Source: an uncultured Plesiomonas sp. (lineage in GTDB: Bacteria > Pseudomonadota > Gammaproteobacteria > Enterobacterales > CAMTGL01). Taken from it: a stretch of 6,153 nt of DNA. The DNA lies in NCBI GenBank assembly GCA_947071955.1, contig CAMTGL010000130.1, positions 1 to 6,153 of the forward strand, given 5' to 3'. The first letter of the stretch is position 1, and every line of letters starts with the position of its first letter. The translations under genes were made by a program, and so were the position numbers. The notes beneath the pieces are model-generated. The model saw only the letters and a list, made by a program, of their open reading frames with translations. It did no database searches and was not told the DNA's origin. This document shows positions 4,773 through 6,153 of the stretch, piece after piece.

Positions 4773-4812
4773 AAACGCCTTTATCCTAACAAGACCGAAT
4801 TTGCAATCCATT

Positions 4813-5730
4813 ATGCAGAAGTTCGATACTAAAACCTTTCAAGGCCTGATCCTGACACTGCAGGATTACTGGGCACAGCAAGGCTGCACTATCGTGCAAC
4901 CTTTAGATATGGAAGTGGGCGCCGGTACATCGCACCCGATGACCTGCCTACGCGCACTCGGTCCTGAGCCGATTGCCGCCGCTTACGTGCAGCCTTCACG
5001 CCGCCCGACCGATGGTCGTTACGGTGAGAACCCTAACCGCCTGCAACACTACTACCAGTTTCAGGTCATCATCAAGCCCTCTCCTGAGAATATCCAAGAG
5101 CTGTATTTAGGCTCACTCAAGGCGCTGGGTCTTGATCCTCTGGTGCATGATATCCGCTTTGTGGAAGACAACTGGGAAAACCCGACTCTCGGTGCATGGG
5201 GTTTGGGCTGGGAAATCTGGCTCAACGGTATGGAAGTCACTCAGTTCACCTACTTCCAACAAGTCGGCGGTATGGAGTGCAAACCCGTTACCGGTGAAAT
5301 CACCTACGGCCTCGAGCGCCTAGCCATGTACATTCAGGGCGTAGACAGCGTCTACGATCTGGTCTGGAGCGATGGCCCGCTGGGTAAAACCACCTATGGT
5401 GACGTTTTCCACCAGAATGAAGTTGAGCAATCTACCTACAACTTCGAACACGCTGATGTCGATTTCCTGTTCACCTGCTTTGAACAGTATGAGAAAGAAG
5501 CACTGCATCTGCTGAATCTGGAAAAACCGCTGCCTCTGCCTGCCTATGAGCGCATCCTCAAAGCAGCGCACACCTTCAACTTGCTTGATGCCCGCAAAGC
5601 TATTTCAGTGACAGAGCGTCAGCGCTATATCCTGCGCATTCGTACACTGACCAAAGCCGTGGCAGAAGCCTATTACGCATCCCGCGAAGCCCTCGGTTTC
5701 CCGATGTGTCACCGTGAAGGGGCGAAATAA
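4813..5730 (+). CDS. glyQ: Glycyl-tRNA synthetase alpha subunit GlyQ
   Basis: GlyQ is the catalytic alpha subunit of the bacterial alpha2beta2 glycyl-tRNA synthetase. It activates glycine with ATP, and with GlyS charges tRNA-Gly in the cytoplasm. The 305-residue product is nearly colinear with the 303-residue E. coli protein. The class II motif 2 region is YVQPSRRPTDGRYGENPNRL (58-77), and motif 3 is GEITYGLERLAMYIQ (161-175) with the ATP-binding Arg in GLERL. Other conserved stretches include FVEDNWENPTLGAWGLGWE, WSDGPLGKTTYGDVFHQNE and SVTERQRYILRIRTL. I start at the ATG at 4813 because it gives MQKFDTKTFQGLILTLQDYW, the E. coli N-terminus; a TTG at 4801 would add four residues with no support. 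No clear ribosome site is visible before it. glyS begins two bases after the stop. Confidence 0.98.
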   Translation: MQKFDTKTFQGLILTLQDYWAQQGCTIVQPLDMEVGAGTSHPMTCLRALGPEPIAAAYVQPSRRPTDGRYGENPNRLQHYYQFQVIIKPSPENIQELYLGSLKALGLDPLVHDIRFVEDNWENPTLGAWGLGWEIWLNGMEVTQFTYFQQVGGMECKPVTGEITYGLERLAMYIQGVDSVYDLVWSDGPLGKTTYGDVFHQNEVEQSTYNFEHADVDFLFTCFEQYEKEALHLLNLEKPLPLPAYERILKAAHTFNLLDARKAISVTERQRYILRIRTLTKAVAEAYYASREALGFPMCHREGAK

Positions 5731-5732
5731 TC

Positions 5733-6153
5733 ATGAGCCAAGCAACATTCCTAGTTGAAATCGGTACCGAAGAGTTACCACCGAAATCTTTGCGCGCACT
5801 GGCACAAGCCTTTGCTGACAACTTCACCGCCGAGCTGGATAAAGCCAACTTAGGCCACGGTGCGGTCAGTTGGTTTGCCGCCCCGCGCCGTTTAGCCCTG
5901 AAAGTGGCTGATCTGCAAAAAGCACAACCCGATCAGTCCATTGAAAAACGTGGTCCAGCTATTGCTCAAGCCTTTGATGCTGAAGGCCAGCCAACCAAAG
6001 CGGCCCAAGGCTGGGCACGCGGCTGCGGGATCACCGTTGAACAAGCCGAGCGTATGGTCACCGATAAAGGTGAATGGTTGCTGCACCGTGCTGTTGTAGC
6101 TGGTCGCCCTGCGAATGAATTACTGGGTGATATGGTTGCCAGCGCGCTGGCAA
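5733..6153 (+). CDS. glyS: Glycyl-tRNA synthetase beta subunit GlyS, N-terminal part (3' end outside the window)
   Basis: The first 140 codons of glyS run off the end of the window with no stop. GlyS is the beta subunit of glycyl-tRNA synthetase and contributes tRNA recognition and complex assembly; the E. coli protein is about 689 residues. The N-terminus MSQATFLVEIGTEELPPKSL matches the family signature (TFLVEIGTEELPPK). It is followed by WFAAPRRLALKVADL, EKRGPAIAQAFDAEG and GWARGCGIT, then TDKGEWLLHRAVVAG, all very close to E. coli GlyS. An AAGGGG ribosome site (5717-5722) inside the end of glyQ lies 10 bases before the ATG, and only two bases separate the glyQ stop from this start, so the two subunits are made from one operon with likely coupled translation. 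Confidence 0.97.
   Translation, partial: MSQATFLVEIGTEELPPKSLRALAQAFADNFTAELDKANLGHGAVSWFAAPRRLALKVADLQKAQPDQSIEKRGPAIAQAFDAEGQPTKAAQGWARGCGITVEQAERMVTDKGEWLLHRAVVAGRPANELLGDMVASALA

Noticed and set aside
4801..4812. TTG start four codons upstream of the glyQ ATG
   Set aside because: No ribosome site, and the family N-terminus begins at MQKFD encoded from 4813.
5320..6086. Three minus-strand frames opposite glyQ and glyS
   Set aside because: All are antisense to strongly conserved synthetase sequence and have no independent support.

Overview
This window looks like chromosomal housekeeping DNA from a gammaproteobacterium. FadB, FadA, TusA, YoaB, YiaD, GlyQ and GlyS all read as close relatives of the E. 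coli proteins, but the gene order is not that of E. coli. Base composition is moderate by eye. I lean towards the Aeromonadales (a Tolumonas-like organism) or a neighbouring order, but this rests on remembered family resemblance and gene order, not on a search.

Layout, left to right. Positions 1-1567 hold the 3' end of fadB and the complete fadA, the two subunits of the aerobic beta-oxidation complex, ending at a strong bidirectional terminator. A small two-helix membrane protein of unknown function follows on the minus strand (1707-1883). Next comes a plus-strand pair, tusA (sulfur carrier for tRNA thiolation) and a yoaB-type Rid protein, 31 bases apart and ending at a second bidirectional terminator. 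The outer-membrane OmpA-like lipoprotein gene yiaD converges on that terminator from the minus strand. Upstream of yiaD, also on the minus strand, is a TMEM165/Gdt1-type (UPF0016, MneA-like) manganese exporter. Its leader carries a clear yybP-ykoY manganese riboswitch and a plausible promoter. The window ends with glyQ (complete) and the start of glyS on the plus strand, encoding the two subunits of tetrameric glycyl-tRNA synthetase.

The least expected features lie in the roughly 500 bases between the exporter and glyQ. The gap holds the C-terminal quarter of a tag gene (3-methyladenine DNA glycosylase I) on the minus strand, without start codon or N-terminal domain. Tag sits next to glyQ in other gammaproteobacteria such as Pseudomonas, so this looks like the decayed end of an ancestral neighbour. 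Beside the remnant is a three-unit 11-bp repeat. The riboswitch leader also contains two structures beyond the standard aptamer: a 12-bp hairpin right at the predicted transcription start, and an alternative stem that takes the 3' strand of aptamer helix P1 and closes immediately before the exporter's ATG.

I found no mobile element, CRISPR array, phage or defence gene, tRNA or rRNA, and no evidence for a wholly new system. The interest is in the regulatory leader and the gene remnant.
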